NCBI RefSeq assembly: GCF_001417955.2
Contig: NZ_LKTM01000356.1
Span: 1-32,378, forward strand
From: Mycobacterium gordonae
GTDB taxonomy: Bacteria > Actinomycetota > Actinomycetes > Mycobacteriales > Mycobacteriaceae
Direction of reading: 5' to 3'
DNA: 32,378 bases
Part shown: positions 7,638-16,559 of the stretch, piece by piece
Layout: each line of letters begins with the position of its first letter
Numbering within the stretch: position 1 is the stretch's first letter
The notes under the pieces: model-generated
Told to the model about the DNA's origin: nothing
The model's input: only the letters and a program-made list of their open reading frames with translations
Database searches by the model: none
Made by a program: the position numbers and the translations under genes

Positions 7638-10117
7638 CCGGTTTGTCTGCCCGAGGTGGACACGGCGGTGATTGGGATGCGCCGGGCGGCTCGGGCGCGG
7701 CGCAGGATCCGGCTGGCTTCGTCTATCTCGGTGCGCTGCTCGGGGTCGAGTTCGCCAAGGCGGCGCCGCATGGTGTCGACCACGCGGTTAAACGCCTCGA
7801 TTTCGCTGCTCATGTTGGCGATCACGTAATCAGCGGCCTCCATCGCTCGGGCGGTCTCTCGGTCGGCCTTGAGCGAGTGGATGTGTTCTTCGATCGCGGG
7901 AAGATAGGAGGGATCCGGGCGATAAAAGCCGCAGCCCGCGCACTGGAATCTGATCGGGCAGGCACCGCCGCCGGCTTTGACGTTCGAGGGTTCGGTGCAG
8001 TTGCCGAACGGCACCGACACCGAGGCCCGTTCGTAGGCCAGCGGGTCGGCGAACGAGCTCGGGTTGCCCGAGGCGTCGATGGCCAGGGATCCCACGGCGC
8101 GGATAGCCTGCTGCTTGCGTTTATGGGTGATCTTGTAGTAGCCCAACGTGGTTTGAATTGAGCGGTGATCGAGTAACTCCTTGAGCACGTCGACGGGTAC
8201 GCCGGCGTCGGCGTGGCGCTGAGCGTAGCTGTGCCGCAAGACATATGGGGTGATCAGGGAGCGGTCGAACGGTAGCGGGGTCCCGTCGGGGCCCAGCAGT
8301 TCACCGTTGATGGTGGGAATCGATTCGATCCAGTACCGAAACGCGACCCCGATGCTGGAGGTGATCAGGTGACCGCGGGCCTGGCGGGCGCGCAGCAGCG
8401 GGGAGGGGAACAGCCACTGGCGGGTCGACGGCGCGGTATGCAGCTGCGTGCGGCGACGCTGCCAGGCCGTGATGATTTCGGCGGTCTCGGTGGTGATGGG
8501 CAGGCGTCGACGCAGTCGGGCGGCCTTGTGGTTGTCATAGACCAAGTTGTGTTGGCCGTCGATCACCTCAACGCAGCCGATCTTGAGGCTGACGATCTCA
8601 CCGGGGCGCCGGCCGGTGTCACGCAGGATCTGGTAGATGGTCTGATGCATTGCCCGCAGGTCTGCGGCGCTCATCGAGCCGTTTGGCCCCGTCGGGCCCA
8701 ACAGGGGTAGATGCTGGTCGAGTTGACGAATCACCTTCTCGGGCAGCGCTTTTCCCAACTGTTCCTCGTTGGTTTCCTCGATCAGCCGGTAACGGCGCTG
8801 CGACGGCCGAAACGGATCGGGCACCTCGCTCATCAGCGCGTTGGTGCGGGCGTGCTCGATCACCTGGTCAAACACCCGCAGCAGCTGAATGCGGTATTTC
8901 GCGGAGTACCGAGAGCCGTCGGCGCGGCGATGCTCGGCGATGGCCTGCTCGACGAGCACGAAGTCACCCGCGCCCAGGGTGGCGGGGTCGGCGCGCCCGG
9001 CGGCAACCAGCGTTTGAGAGGCCACCTGACAGGCCCGCAGCGCTTGCCGCAGCCCTTGCACGTACGGGCGGGTGCTCCGAGCCCAGCCTTGGAGCACCTC
9101 GCGCAACCAGCCCAGCTCGATCACGCCGAAGTCGACGGTGCCCTTGGTAGCCGCCGGCCAGCGGCGCGAACCATTGGACTGCAAATCCAGCAGCTCGAGA
9201 TGCCACACATCGCCGCCATAGGGATCGGTGCCGCTGTATTGGGTCCAGGCCCGTTCCAGATGACGGCGAAGGTCACGGAACAGGCCCTTGATGGTCCCGT
9301 TGTATTGCACGCCACCGCTTTCACACACCGCTTCGGGATCGGCGCGGCGCACCGAGCTGGCCCCCTCCAGGCGGCTAATCAGGATGCGAACCTGCACCGG
9401 GTCCAGCGAAGGTGGCGCCTCGTCGCGGCGTTGCAGCGCATAAAGCAACTCAAGTCGCACCAGCTGTGGCAGGTCAGCCAAGTAAAACTGGTGCCCGGCG
9501 ATCCGCGGCTTCTCGTTGGCTATCCACGCAGCCAGCTCCTCGCGCGAGGGCCGACCGCTGCCACGCCCCCGATATAGCCGAATGCCGTGAAACTTGCATA
9601 ATCCGTGCCGGGCGACGCCTTCACGGGTGCAGCCGGCCACCACACAGTTCGCGCGGCGCCGCAGCGCCTGGGCAGCGGCGATGAACTCCTCCACCGGCCC
9701 GCTGCCAGCCTTGCGCCAGTCCAGCGCGTGCCGCCGGCACAAGCCCCGGCAGTCCAGCTCGCACTCGCAGCCGGGCACCGTACACACACCCGGGGCAACC
9801 AGGCGGGTCGACCGACGGCGGGGCTGGCGGTCGAAATCCTCCTCAGAGACACCGGAAGCCGACAGGGCATGTCGACAACCCCAGCAGCGGCCGTTGTAGC
9901 TGCGTGTCGGCATGGGACAACCCGGGGAACGACACCGCCACGCAGCTGTGCGTTCGCTGTCCAAATCGCCGGTGAACAGCCACACCGCTGCGTCCCACTC
10001 ACCCGGTCGCCACGCGGTGTCGATATGGGCAGATAACCATTCCTGCCAGCCGGCGTCGCTCACCGAACCTCGATCGGCGTCGGCGGCGACCCTTGATGGA
10101 AACGCCGATGTGCTCAT
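7634..10117 (-). CDS. tnpB: Tn554-type large tyrosine recombinase TnpB
   Basis: An 827-residue protein. The N-terminus has three zinc-finger-like clusters: C62/C67/C78/C81, C112/C117/C123/C127 (with H130) and C158/C163/C174/H177. The tyrosine recombinase domain occupies residues about 455-670 with R503 or R504, K531, R628-H629 (YVLRH, where Tyr replaces the usual first His), H651 and Y660/Y661. A C-terminal Cys motif (CPIRFQCAGC) and a coiled tail follow. The size and order match TnpB of Tn554-type elements. Overlaps of 4 bases with both tnpA and tnpC indicate one polycistronic transcript. The His-to-Tyr change is seen in many long relatives and need not inactivate it. Confidence 0.87.
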   Translation of the reverse strand: MSTSAFPSRVAADADRGSVSDAGWQEWLSAHIDTAWRPGEWDAAVWLFTGDLDSERTAAWRCRSPGCPMPTRSYNGRCWGCRHALSASGVSEEDFDRQPRRRSTRLVAPGVCTVPGCECELDCRGLCRRHALDWRKAGSGPVEEFIAAAQALRRRANCVVAGCTREGVARHGLCKFHGIRLYRGRGSGRPSREELAAWIANEKPRIAGHQFYLADLPQLVRLELLYALQRRDEAPPSLDPVQVRILISRLEGASSVRRADPEAVCESGGVQYNGTIKGLFRDLRRHLERAWTQYSGTDPYGGDVWHLELLDLQSNGSRRWPAATKGTVDFGVIELGWLREVLQGWARSTRPYVQGLRQALRACQVASQTLVAAGRADPATLGAGDFVLVEQAIAEHRRADGSRYSAKYRIQLLRVFDQVIEHARTNALMSEVPDPFRPSQRRYRLIEETNEEQLGKALPEKVIRQLDQHLPLLGPTGPNGSMSAADLRAMHQTIYQILRDTGRRPGEIVSLKIGCVEVIDGQHNLVYDNHKAARLRRRLPITTETAEIITAWQRRRTQLHTAPSTRQWLFPSPLLRARQARGHLITSSIGVAFRYWIESIPTINGELLGPDGTPLPFDRSLITPYVLRHSYAQRHADAGVPVDVLKELLDHRSIQTTLGYYKITHKRKQQAIRAVGSLAIDASGNPSSFADPLAYERASVSVPFGNCTEPSNVKAGGGACPIRFQCAGCGFYRPDPSYLPAIEEHIHSLKADRETARAMEAADYVIANMSSEIEAFNRVVDTMRRRLGELDPEQRTEIDEASRILRRARAARRIPITAVSTSGRQTG

Positions 10118-11235
10118 CGGTAGCGTTCCTTGGCGGCCACGGCCGCCACGGCTCGGCGTTTGTCCTCGTCTCTGGCATGCAGATACACAGCGGTCGATCC
10201 CAGCGCGGCATGACCCAACAGCCGCTGCACGACATCAAGGTCGACCCCGGCACGCACCCAGTTCGTGGCCGCTGTGTGCCGAAACATATGCGGTCGCACC
10301 GCAAAACCGCACTCGGTGGCCAGCCGTTCGAAAAACCCCTTCGTCGCACGATAGGACATCGGCGCGCCCAGCGGCGCGTGGTAGAGGTTGACGAACACCA
10401 TGTCGCAGTCGTCCTCACCGAGGATTTCGCTGCGCTCAAACTGGTAATCAGCATACGCCAACGACACTGCCTGGCTGGTCGGAACGCTTCGAGGAAACCG
10501 CGACTTAGCCAGCGCCCCATTGGGATTGGCTCGATGGCGAACGTGAAGGTGAGCGCCCAGCACCGCGCAACCCAACTGGCGGGAGTCGGGAAGCAGGTGC
10601 AGATCACCCCTGCGCAGTCCGAGGGTTTCGCCGATCCGCAGCCCACTTTCATCCAGCAACGTGGCCATGAAGCGTTCGCGGGGCCTTCGACAACACGCCA
10701 GGACCCGTTGAGACTGCTCAGGGCTCAACGCCTCCGGGAACGTTGTCTGCGCCCTGGCCTTGAGCATCCGCGCTCGCACCATGCGGAACTGGCCGGACTC
10801 GCCGGCATCGAAGCCGGCCGGGGCGAACCGCAGCCAACGCGGCTCAGCCAACCGGTCGGCCACGGCCTGCTCGATTACCCCGGTTCTGGCGCAAAACCGC
10901 AGAAACTCGCACACCGCGGTGAGCGTGGCGTTGACCGTCGTACCCGAGCGCAGCCGCCTGCCTCGATACGGCGTTACCTCCAGGAAGTGTTTGAAACGCG
11001 CCAAGTTCGCCGCGCTGATCGAAGACCACTCGACCCCTTGATCGGCGCACCACCCGAGGAAGGCTGCCACCCGGCCGGCATAGACACGAATCGTGTGCTG
11101 CGAACGGCTGGCCCCATGCAACGCCCGCAAGAAGTCGCTGGCTTCCCGGTGCATCACCAACTCGGAATCCAGTACCACCCACAGGTGAGATCCGTCGAGA
11201 GGCGAGACCGCCCGTTCGGCCCGAAACGATGTCAT
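10114..11235 (-). CDS. tnpA: Tn554-type tyrosine recombinase TnpA
   Basis: A phage-integrase-like recombinase, 373 residues from ATG 11235 (a TTG at 11244 is also in frame). In numbering from that TTG the catalytic residues are R203 (ESGLRIGE), K247, H319 and R322 (HMFRH), H345 (LLGHA) and Y354. It is the first gene of the three-gene minus-strand operon and its stop overlaps the tnpB start in an ATGA. In Tn554 both TnpA and TnpB are needed for integration into a specific target. All catalytic residues are present, so this copy may be active. Confidence 0.87.
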   Translation of the reverse strand: MTSFRAERAVSPLDGSHLWVVLDSELVMHREASDFLRALHGASRSQHTIRVYAGRVAAFLGWCADQGVEWSSISAANLARFKHFLEVTPYRGRRLRSGTTVNATLTAVCEFLRFCARTGVIEQAVADRLAEPRWLRFAPAGFDAGESGQFRMVRARMLKARAQTTFPEALSPEQSQRVLACCRRPRERFMATLLDESGLRIGETLGLRRGDLHLLPDSRQLGCAVLGAHLHVRHRANPNGALAKSRFPRSVPTSQAVSLAYADYQFERSEILGEDDCDMVFVNLYHAPLGAPMSYRATKGFFERLATECGFAVRPHMFRHTAATNWVRAGVDLDVVQRLLGHAALGSTAVYLHARDEDKRRAVAAVAAKERYR

Positions 11236-11268
11236 TGTGCCCAACGTAACTGCCGTGCCTCACATTAC

Positions 11269-11278
11269 CGAATATTCG
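11269..11278. promoter_or_regulatory. AT-rich palindrome upstream of tnpA
   Basis: CGAATATTCG is a perfect 10-bp palindrome inside TTACCGAATATTCGTAA, 33 bp upstream of the tnpA ATG. It may be an operator, part of the tnpABC promoter, or a recombinase-binding site near the right end of the element. Confidence 0.35.
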
Positions 11279-11293
11279 TAAGGCACCGGCGTG

Positions 11294-12226
11294 TCACGCC
11301 GCTGAACCGACGTACCTCATGGGGTCGAAAGCAGTACAGATAACGTAGGTGTGTCGCAGCGCGTGCACAAGGGCCCCCGGATTGCGGTGAGCGTCCGGCC
11401 CGGCCAATTTGAACGCACGCAGGATTCGGTATTGCAGTGCCCCGCGGGTGATGCGCTGCCCGTCGACACCGACGAACAGCGGCGCTGTGGTGGGCCAGCG
11501 GCGCAGCACCGGAACGTCGCTGCCCTGCCGGCGCCGGCTGGCCGCGGGGAAGCGAGTGCCGCGACTGGCCAGGTAGTCACTCAGAACGTCAATCAGGGCC
11601 GCCTCGATCGGGATGGCGCGGTCCTTATTGCCCTTGCCGCGCACGTGGATCACCCCACCGGCCTCGGTGAGGCGGACATCCCCGACGTTGGCAGCGCGCA
11701 ATTCGCCGGCGCGCAGGCCAGCGAGCAAGATGGTCAGAATAATGGCGCGGTCCCGTTCGGGCCATTGGTTGCGCAGATTCGCATCGCTGTGGTCTGTGAC
11801 GGCGTCGACGAGGGCCTTAGCGGCCGCGGCGGGAAGTGACTTCGGAAGGCTCTTGGCGACCTTCGGTCTGCCCACGAATTGCATCGGGTTGGCCTCGAGC
11901 AGCTCAGCGGTAAACAGATAGCTGCACAACGTGTTCCACGTCGACCAGCAGCGCCGGATGGATGCTGGTTCGCGGGAGGCGGCGAACACCGCGAAGGCCT
12001 GGCGCATCGTGTCCTTGGTGATCGCGACGCAGTCCAGCGCAGCCAGCTGTTGGGGGCCGCCGGCCAGCACGACGGCGATCGCGTCAAAGTCACACCGATA
12101 CGCGTCCACGGTGTGCGGGGAGGGTTTGCGGGTGCTTCGGTCGGCCAGAAACGCGCGAAACCATTCGGGCCGCTCGGCGTCGGTGCGCGGTGGCGCACTT
12201 GGCGAGGGTGCTTCAGCGGGTGACAT
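11294..12226 (-). pseudogene. XerC-like tyrosine recombinase (integrase 2), C-terminally truncated
   Basis: 310 residues that follow integrase 1 closely from the core-binding domain (WFRAFLADR at 22-30) through R172 (AGLRAGE), K198 region (VRGKGNKDR) and HALRH (288-292). Immediately after HALRHTY the similarity ends and 16 unrelated residues (VICTAF...) lead to a stop. The LLGH histidine and the nucleophilic tyrosine are missing, so the product cannot catalyse strand exchange. The break coincides with the right side of the Tn554-like genes, and the lost C-terminus is not found on the other side of them, so it is a deletion or rearrangement and not a simple insertion. A dif-like site lies just upstream of its start codon. 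Confidence 0.85.
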
Positions 12227-12229
12227 AGC

Positions 12230-12255
12230 TCATGCATAATACCCGTTATCCACGA
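12230..12255 (+). repeat. Dif-like recombination site A (attI-like position)
   Basis: TCATGCATAA, a 6-base centre (TACCCG), then TTATCCACGA. The ATAA-N6-TTAT core with flanking arms is the general layout of XerC/XerD sites. It begins 3 bases beyond the start codon of the minus-strand truncated integrase. Sites B, C and D in this window have the same core in the same orientation. The AT-rich core could also act as a -10 element for the integrase gene. Confidence 0.6.
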
Positions 12256-12377
12256 TTACGCTGGCAGGCACGTTTTGGCGCGGATGTCGCGACGGCGACA
12301 CCATCGGTGCCGGACAGGTAGGGCAGCGCGCGCGCCGGACGGCGCACCGGCGGGTAGGCGGGACCGCACCCCGGCCA

Positions 12378-12837
12378 TTACCCTGGAGCCGCTGTGGGTG
12401 GCGAGGCGGCGAGCTCGCTGACTGGAGATCGACCTTGCGGTGCTGTGGCCGCGGTGACGCCCGGCACGGCGGGGCGTGCCGGGCGAACCTGGCGTGCGCG
12501 CAAGTCCTCAATGAGTTGGGCGGCCCAGTCGGGGTTTGCCGGGGGCGGCAGTACCCGGATCTGCAAGCCCACGTAGTGCTTGTGGCCAATGATGTCTTGG
12601 CATCCCTGGTCCAGGCACGAGCAGCTCGCCGCGCGCGATATCGTAGGCCTCGGCGGGTACCTCGAGGGTGATCTCGTATTGCCCTCCGGCGAGATTGTCG
12701 ACTTGGTCGCAGCGATACCGCGCCATTGCGACTACTGCGGCTGCCAGGCTGTGCCCGCGGTTCAGGAGCAAACTGGCCAGACTGTGCTGCGTGGTGTCGT
12801 AGAGGTCGTCGGTCTGGTGTCGGGTTTTATTTGGCAT
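12378..12837 (-). pseudogene. Uncharacterised protein gene with one frameshift
   Basis: ATG 12837 follows GAAGGAC at suitable spacing. The first frame reads MPNKTRHQTDDLYDTTQHSL and continues through a Val/Glu-rich middle to ARGELL. Near 12618 the frame shifts by one base and continues as CLDQGCQDIIGHKHYVGLQI and a Pro/Ala-rich tail ending at 12378. Removing one base from CTGCTCGTGC joins the two into a protein of about 150 residues. I do not recognise the family. It may be a small DNA-binding or accessory protein of the mobile element; that is a guess. Either a mutation or a sequencing indel explains the break. Confidence 0.5.
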
Positions 12838-12905
12838 GGCAATCGTCCTTCGTGTCGTGCGCGCTACTGAGAGGCTCGCACGGCGCACGACATGTCGGTG
12901 CGTGA

Positions 12906-14313
12906 TCAGGGGCGGCCAAAGTCGCAGCGCTCAAAGAGGTCGCCGAAGAAGTCAGCGAGCATCGGTCTTGCGCGCTCGTCGCGCAGTTCGTAGGCGCCAA
13001 AGCGGAACACGTCGTAGCCGCGTAACCGCAGGTCGCGGTCGGCCGCCATCATGGCAGTAGCGCGCGGGGTCAGGGCGGTTGTCGGCGTCGGCGTAGTGGG
13101 AGGCGCCGTCGACTTCCAGCACGACCCGGTGGGTGCCGATCAGCATGAGAAAATCGATCCGGTATCGCGGCAGGGCCGCCGCACCTCGTTGACGGACAGT
13201 TTTGGGGTCCCAGCACAGCCACACCTCGGGCAATAAGGCAGGCAACTCGGGCACCGCATCCCGGAAGATGTCGTGAAAACACCGAAACAGTAGCTGCTGC
13301 GGCGGCGACGATGCCGGGATGGCACTGCGCAGCCGCGTAAACAGCGCCTGTCGGGCCGTCTTGCCGGGCAGAGGAGGCCGAGTCTGGGTCCACCAAGTCT
13401 CCAGGTCGTTCCAACGCAGGCCGTCCGGGCCGATGGGCCGGTCATAGAGCAGGACGGCGTCCGCGTCCGCGACGCTCTCGAGCTCGTTGTCCAGGGCGTC
13501 GTGCAGACGTAGATCGGGCCGGACGTGGGTCGCGAAGATCAGGTTCCGCGGTCGCCGTGCGGCGCCGGCGCCGTGGCGGGACAAGGAAAAGACGGGATAG
13601 CCGTCGCGAATGTCGGTTTCGGTGAGATGCAGACCGCACGAACGCAGCCCTTCGTTGATGACGTCGACGACGGCACGCTGGTTAGGTTCGTGGATCAGCA
13701 CGTCGGCTGATACCAGGGCTTCCAGGAACCTCCCGAAGCGGCGGTCGCCGGCCTCAAAGGCGCCAAGGTGCTCAAACAGGTCATCGGTCGACCAGTCGCC
13801 GGGATTGCGGTAGACGTGCTGGCGGATCTGGGCGCGCAGGCCGGGCCCGCCGAAAGGTACCGAGAACGGTCCGGAACCACGGAGCAGGTCCTCGAAGGGA
13901 TTGGGCGCCTCGAGCGGCCACAGCGTTTCCAGCATGGCGGTGAAGCGATGCTCATCGACCACGAGGTCGGCCAGATCCAGACGTGCGGCGATCTCGCGCC
14001 GGATGCGTTTGGGGATCTCCGGCGGCGACCCTGCGGCCCACAGCACGTCCTCGATTCTGATGCGCTCGGCGGGCTGCAGCTCGCCGCGCTCAAGGACGCA
14101 CCCGGCGATGCCGATTAGGTCGACTTCGGGCAACGCCGCGGCGACTTCGCCGACGCGTTGAGCGCGGCTACGAGAGTGGCCTTGCGGCGGCGGAGGCTCT
14201 GTGAGGCCGAGTGCGGCGAAGGAGTCATCCAGCTCGCGGTGGGTCTGCGACGCCATCGCGGTGATAAACGTTGTGAGCAACCGCCGCAGCGTAGCTCGGT
14301 CGACATCAGGCAT
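12906..14313 (-). pseudogene. DUF559/PD-(D/E)XK-like nuclease-domain protein, late frameshift
   Basis: About 470 residues once repaired. The N-terminal half is helical and unfamiliar, perhaps an AbiJ-type sensor region. The C-terminus has a DUF559-like (Vsr/PD-(D/E)XK related) core, YRIDFLMLIGTHRVVLEVDG, with D387 and E400 counted from ATG 14313. Near 13056 one extra base shifts the frame; the other frame continues the expected domain (AMMAADRDLRLRGYDVFRFG) to a stop at 12906. Without repair the product ends in an unrelated Arg-rich tail at 12952. The neighbours are defence genes, so an abortive-infection or restriction role is plausible. GTG 14346 is an alternative start. The catalytic residues lie upstream of the shift, so partial function is conceivable. 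Confidence 0.6.
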
Positions 14314-14454
14314 ATCGCGTGTGATCGTTGCACAGCCCGCCGACACTACGGCCCCACAATCAGGTTGTTGGCCGTCGCCGCAGTCACGTGCTCCGGCGCT
14401 GACCGGCGCGACTGAGAGTCATGGCTCGCGCGGTGTGCGGCGCGGGGTGCGCCG

Positions 14455-14943
14455 TGGTTGCGCGGGATCGTCGCCGGCGCAGCGCGGTGGAAATCGCGAG
14501 TATGGCTGGCTGCAGCCGCTGTAGACCCTGCACTGATACCGCTCGGGGCTCGGTATCGACTCAGCGCCCATATCGACCGGGCCGAACCGGTACGTTAGGC
14601 GCACGCGCGGCGGGCCCTCATTGACCAGGCCGCCAGCGAGTGCGGCCAGCGCGCGGGTGTTGTCGGCGAAGTCGACGATTTCGATCGCCACTTAGATGAC
14701 GTGGCCTGCCGACAGCGGGTCCCAGTCGTCGGACCCGTCGCTAAGCCGTCCCAGAAGTCGTCGCGGTCGAGCTGACGATCGGCGATCGACAGCGAGGTGT
14801 CCAGGACCAGCCCCAGTGCGTGAATGAGATTTGACTTGCCCGAACGATTCTCCCCGACAACAACCGAACCCGGGTCCAGACGCAGGTCGATGCCGCTGGA
14901 GGTTGCGGAAGCTCTCAACACGTACCGCGCGTTGCGCGTACAC
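14455..14943 (-). pseudogene. OLD-family AAA ATPase/endonuclease N-terminal remnant
   Basis: The start reads VYAQRAVRVESFRNL, then shifts frame near 14900 into GIDLRLDPGSVVVGENRSGK, which contains a Walker A motif (GENRSGKS). A second shift near 14744 leads to LSDGSDDWDPLSAGHVI, an in-frame TAA at 14692-14694 and then VAIEIVDFADN to about 14455. This is the start of an OLD-type SMC-like ATPase. The signature, Walker B and TOPRIM parts are absent, so it is dead. It lies next to an intact OLD-type gene of the Gabija-like pair but differs in sequence, so it is not a duplicate fragment of it. Confidence 0.75.
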
Positions 14944-15258
14944 ACTTCTCTACCGCACCCACGCTGCCGCTGTCCAACGACCGCACGCGCCGACGGCGAT
15001 CGACGATGGATCCCCGGGTACACACGCCCCGAGCAGGCACGATTCGCCGGGCAGGCCGGCGGTGCGGGCCCGATCGCGCTCACACCGTCCTCCGGCGCCC
15101 GCCCGGTCCTCGGGGCGGGTTGCGCGCGCAGCCAAGGCCGCCGCCGACGAGTGGCCGTGGCCTGACACGACATGCACCCGAGTGGCAGCGGTATTACCTA
15201 TGATGGACAAAGAGGTTCCTGGCGCCGGTGAGGGGAGCCGCGGCACGAGCGGAAGAGC
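14944..15258. other. Divergent intergenic region with a putative promoter for the DUF488 operon
   Basis: No gene is supported in these ~315 bp. On the plus strand TATGAT at 15199-15204 is a near-consensus -10 element about 55 bp before the dual-OB gene; I find no convincing -35. A purine-rich GAGGGGAG lies at about 15229-15236 and GGAAGAG just before the ATG. Confidence 0.4.
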
Positions 15259-15948
15259 ATGGCGGAGACCAAAAAGATTGTGTGTCTTGCGAACTCGGTC
15301 AAACATGCCTACCGGTGTGTGGCAGGCATCGAAGTCGTCGATCACCGCACCTTCCACTGGATCCGGCCGGTGAGTTCTCGTCCTGGCCACGGGCTGTCGT
15401 GGTCGGAACGTCAGCTGCAGGACGGCTCCGAGCTGCAGGTGCTCGACGTGGTGATGCTCGGGGTCCTCGGCGCTCAACCGCACGGATTTCAGCAGGAGAA
15501 CTGGCTGCTGGACAACACCGTCGCGTGGCGGCGCACCGACCGCGCTGACTGGCGGATATTGACCGCGCTGCAGGACCACCCGGACTCGCTGTGGATTAAT
15601 GGGTGCAGCTCGTCCAACGGTTGCAACGACCGCATCGCCGATGAGGATGCCGCTGGCCTGCAGTCCTCGTTGGTGCTCATCCGGGTCAACGACCTCAGAG
15701 TCACGGTGCAGCCTGAATACAAGGGACGGGGGGTGCGGGCAGCGTTTCACTATGCGGGTGTCAACTACGTGTTGCGGGTGACCGACGCGCACTATCGGGC
15801 CGCGTTTCTGGCCGGTGACGACGGTCACTGCGAGCTCGGTGAAGCGTTTCTGACGATCAGCCTCGGTGAGCCGTTCAACGGTTACACCTACAAGCTGGTG
15901 GCCGCCATTATGCTGCGCTCCGTCGTCGACAGGCCCAGCCCGTCATGA
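15259..15948 (+). CDS. Dual-OB-domain protein, first gene of the DUF488 operon
   Basis: A 229-residue soluble protein beginning MAETKKIVCLANSVKHAYRC, followed by WIRPVS and later SLWINGCSSSNGCNDR. These are features I associate with the dual OB-fold (DuOB) domain proteins found next to DUF488 genes; the assignment is by memory of the pattern. OB folds bind nucleic acids or nucleotides, so a sensing or targeting role is plausible. Its stop overlaps the start of the next gene (ATGA at 15945-15948), so the two are translationally coupled. The gene is intact, in contrast to the decayed genes just upstream. Biochemical function is unknown. Confidence 0.7.
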   Translation: MAETKKIVCLANSVKHAYRCVAGIEVVDHRTFHWIRPVSSRPGHGLSWSERQLQDGSELQVLDVVMLGVLGAQPHGFQQENWLLDNTVAWRRTDRADWRILTALQDHPDSLWINGCSSSNGCNDRIADEDAAGLQSSLVLIRVNDLRVTVQPEYKGRGVRAAFHYAGVNYVLRVTDAHYRAAFLAGDDGHCELGEAFLTISLGEPFNGYTYKLVAAIMLRSVVDRPSPS

Positions 15949-16559
15949 CCGCGGAGGCCATTTTCACAATCGGGCACTCCACCCAACCCTGGCCGGCATT
16001 GCGCAAGCTGCTACAGCGGTGGCGCGTCACCGCGGTCGCCGACGTCCGATCGGTCCCCGCCAGCCGGCACACACCGCAGTTCAACCGCGACATCCTCTCG
16101 CGCAGCCTCAGCGCCAGCGGCATCAAATACGTGTTCCTCGGTGACCATCTCGGTGCGCGCACCGACGACCTGAGCTGTTATGTCGCCGGCAAAGTCCAGT
16201 ATCAGCGGCTGGCGCAGACCCCCAGCTTTGGGGTGGGCATCAGGCGGGTGCTTGAGGGCGCGCGCACCGAGCGCATCGCGCTGATGTGCGCCGAGGCCGA
16301 GCCTTTGGAGTGTCATCGCGCCGTGCTGGTCGCGCGGGTGCTGACCGAACGCGGCGCACAGGTTGACCACATCCACCGCGACGGCCGGCTCGAAAGTCAC
16401 GCCGCAGCCATGCAGCGCCTGCGGGAGCTGTTCGGCCTCCATCAGGCCGACCTGTTCCACACCGCCAACGAGCTCCTCGAGCAAGCACTGCGCCGCCAAG
16501 AACACCGAATCGCCTACGTCAATCCCGCACTCGACACCGACGGGCCGCCATGGCAGTAG
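15945..16559 (+). CDS. DUF488 family protein, long form
   Basis: A 204-residue protein with the DUF488 hallmarks: FTIGHSTQ at the N-terminus, VADVRSVPASRHTPQFNRD near residue 33, and the Cys pair LMCAE...ECHR (C115, C123-H124-R125). These conserved Cys, His and Arg residues suggest an active or metal-binding site; the reaction is not established. It overlaps the dual-OB gene by 4 bases and the second DUF488 gene by 10 bases, so all three form one operon. Two different DUF488 paralogues together with a dual-OB protein argue for a single multi-part system and not independent genes. Confidence 0.85.
   Translation: MTAEAIFTIGHSTQPWPALRKLLQRWRVTAVADVRSVPASRHTPQFNRDILSRSLSASGIKYVFLGDHLGARTDDLSCYVAGKVQYQRLAQTPSFGVGIRRVLEGARTERIALMCAEAEPLECHRAVLVARVLTERGAQVDHIHRDGRLESHAAAMQRLRELFGLHQADLFHTANELLEQALRRQEHRIAYVNPALDTDGPPWQ

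Larger units (their letters stand above)
7047..11350. mobile_element. Tn554-like transposon core (tnpABC), ends approximate
   Basis: Three tightly coupled minus-strand genes (TnpA, TnpB, TnpC types) define a Tn554-family unit. Tn554-type elements lack long inverted repeats and target duplications, so the ends cannot be fixed by eye. The right limit is set near 11350, where the coding homology of the truncated integrase stops. The left limit is placed at the end of integrase 1, but integrase 1 may itself belong to the element. No resistance cargo is found between the recombinase genes and either end. Confidence 0.6.

Noticed and set aside
10093..11343. 416-codon plus-strand open frame over tnpA
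   Set aside because: Antisense to a clear recombinase with all catalytic residues; low-complexity translation.
11335..11350. GTTATC at the point where integrase 2 loses homology, resembling half of a dif-like site
   Set aside because: Only six bases match site A and the ATAA half is missing, so chance is the simpler explanation.
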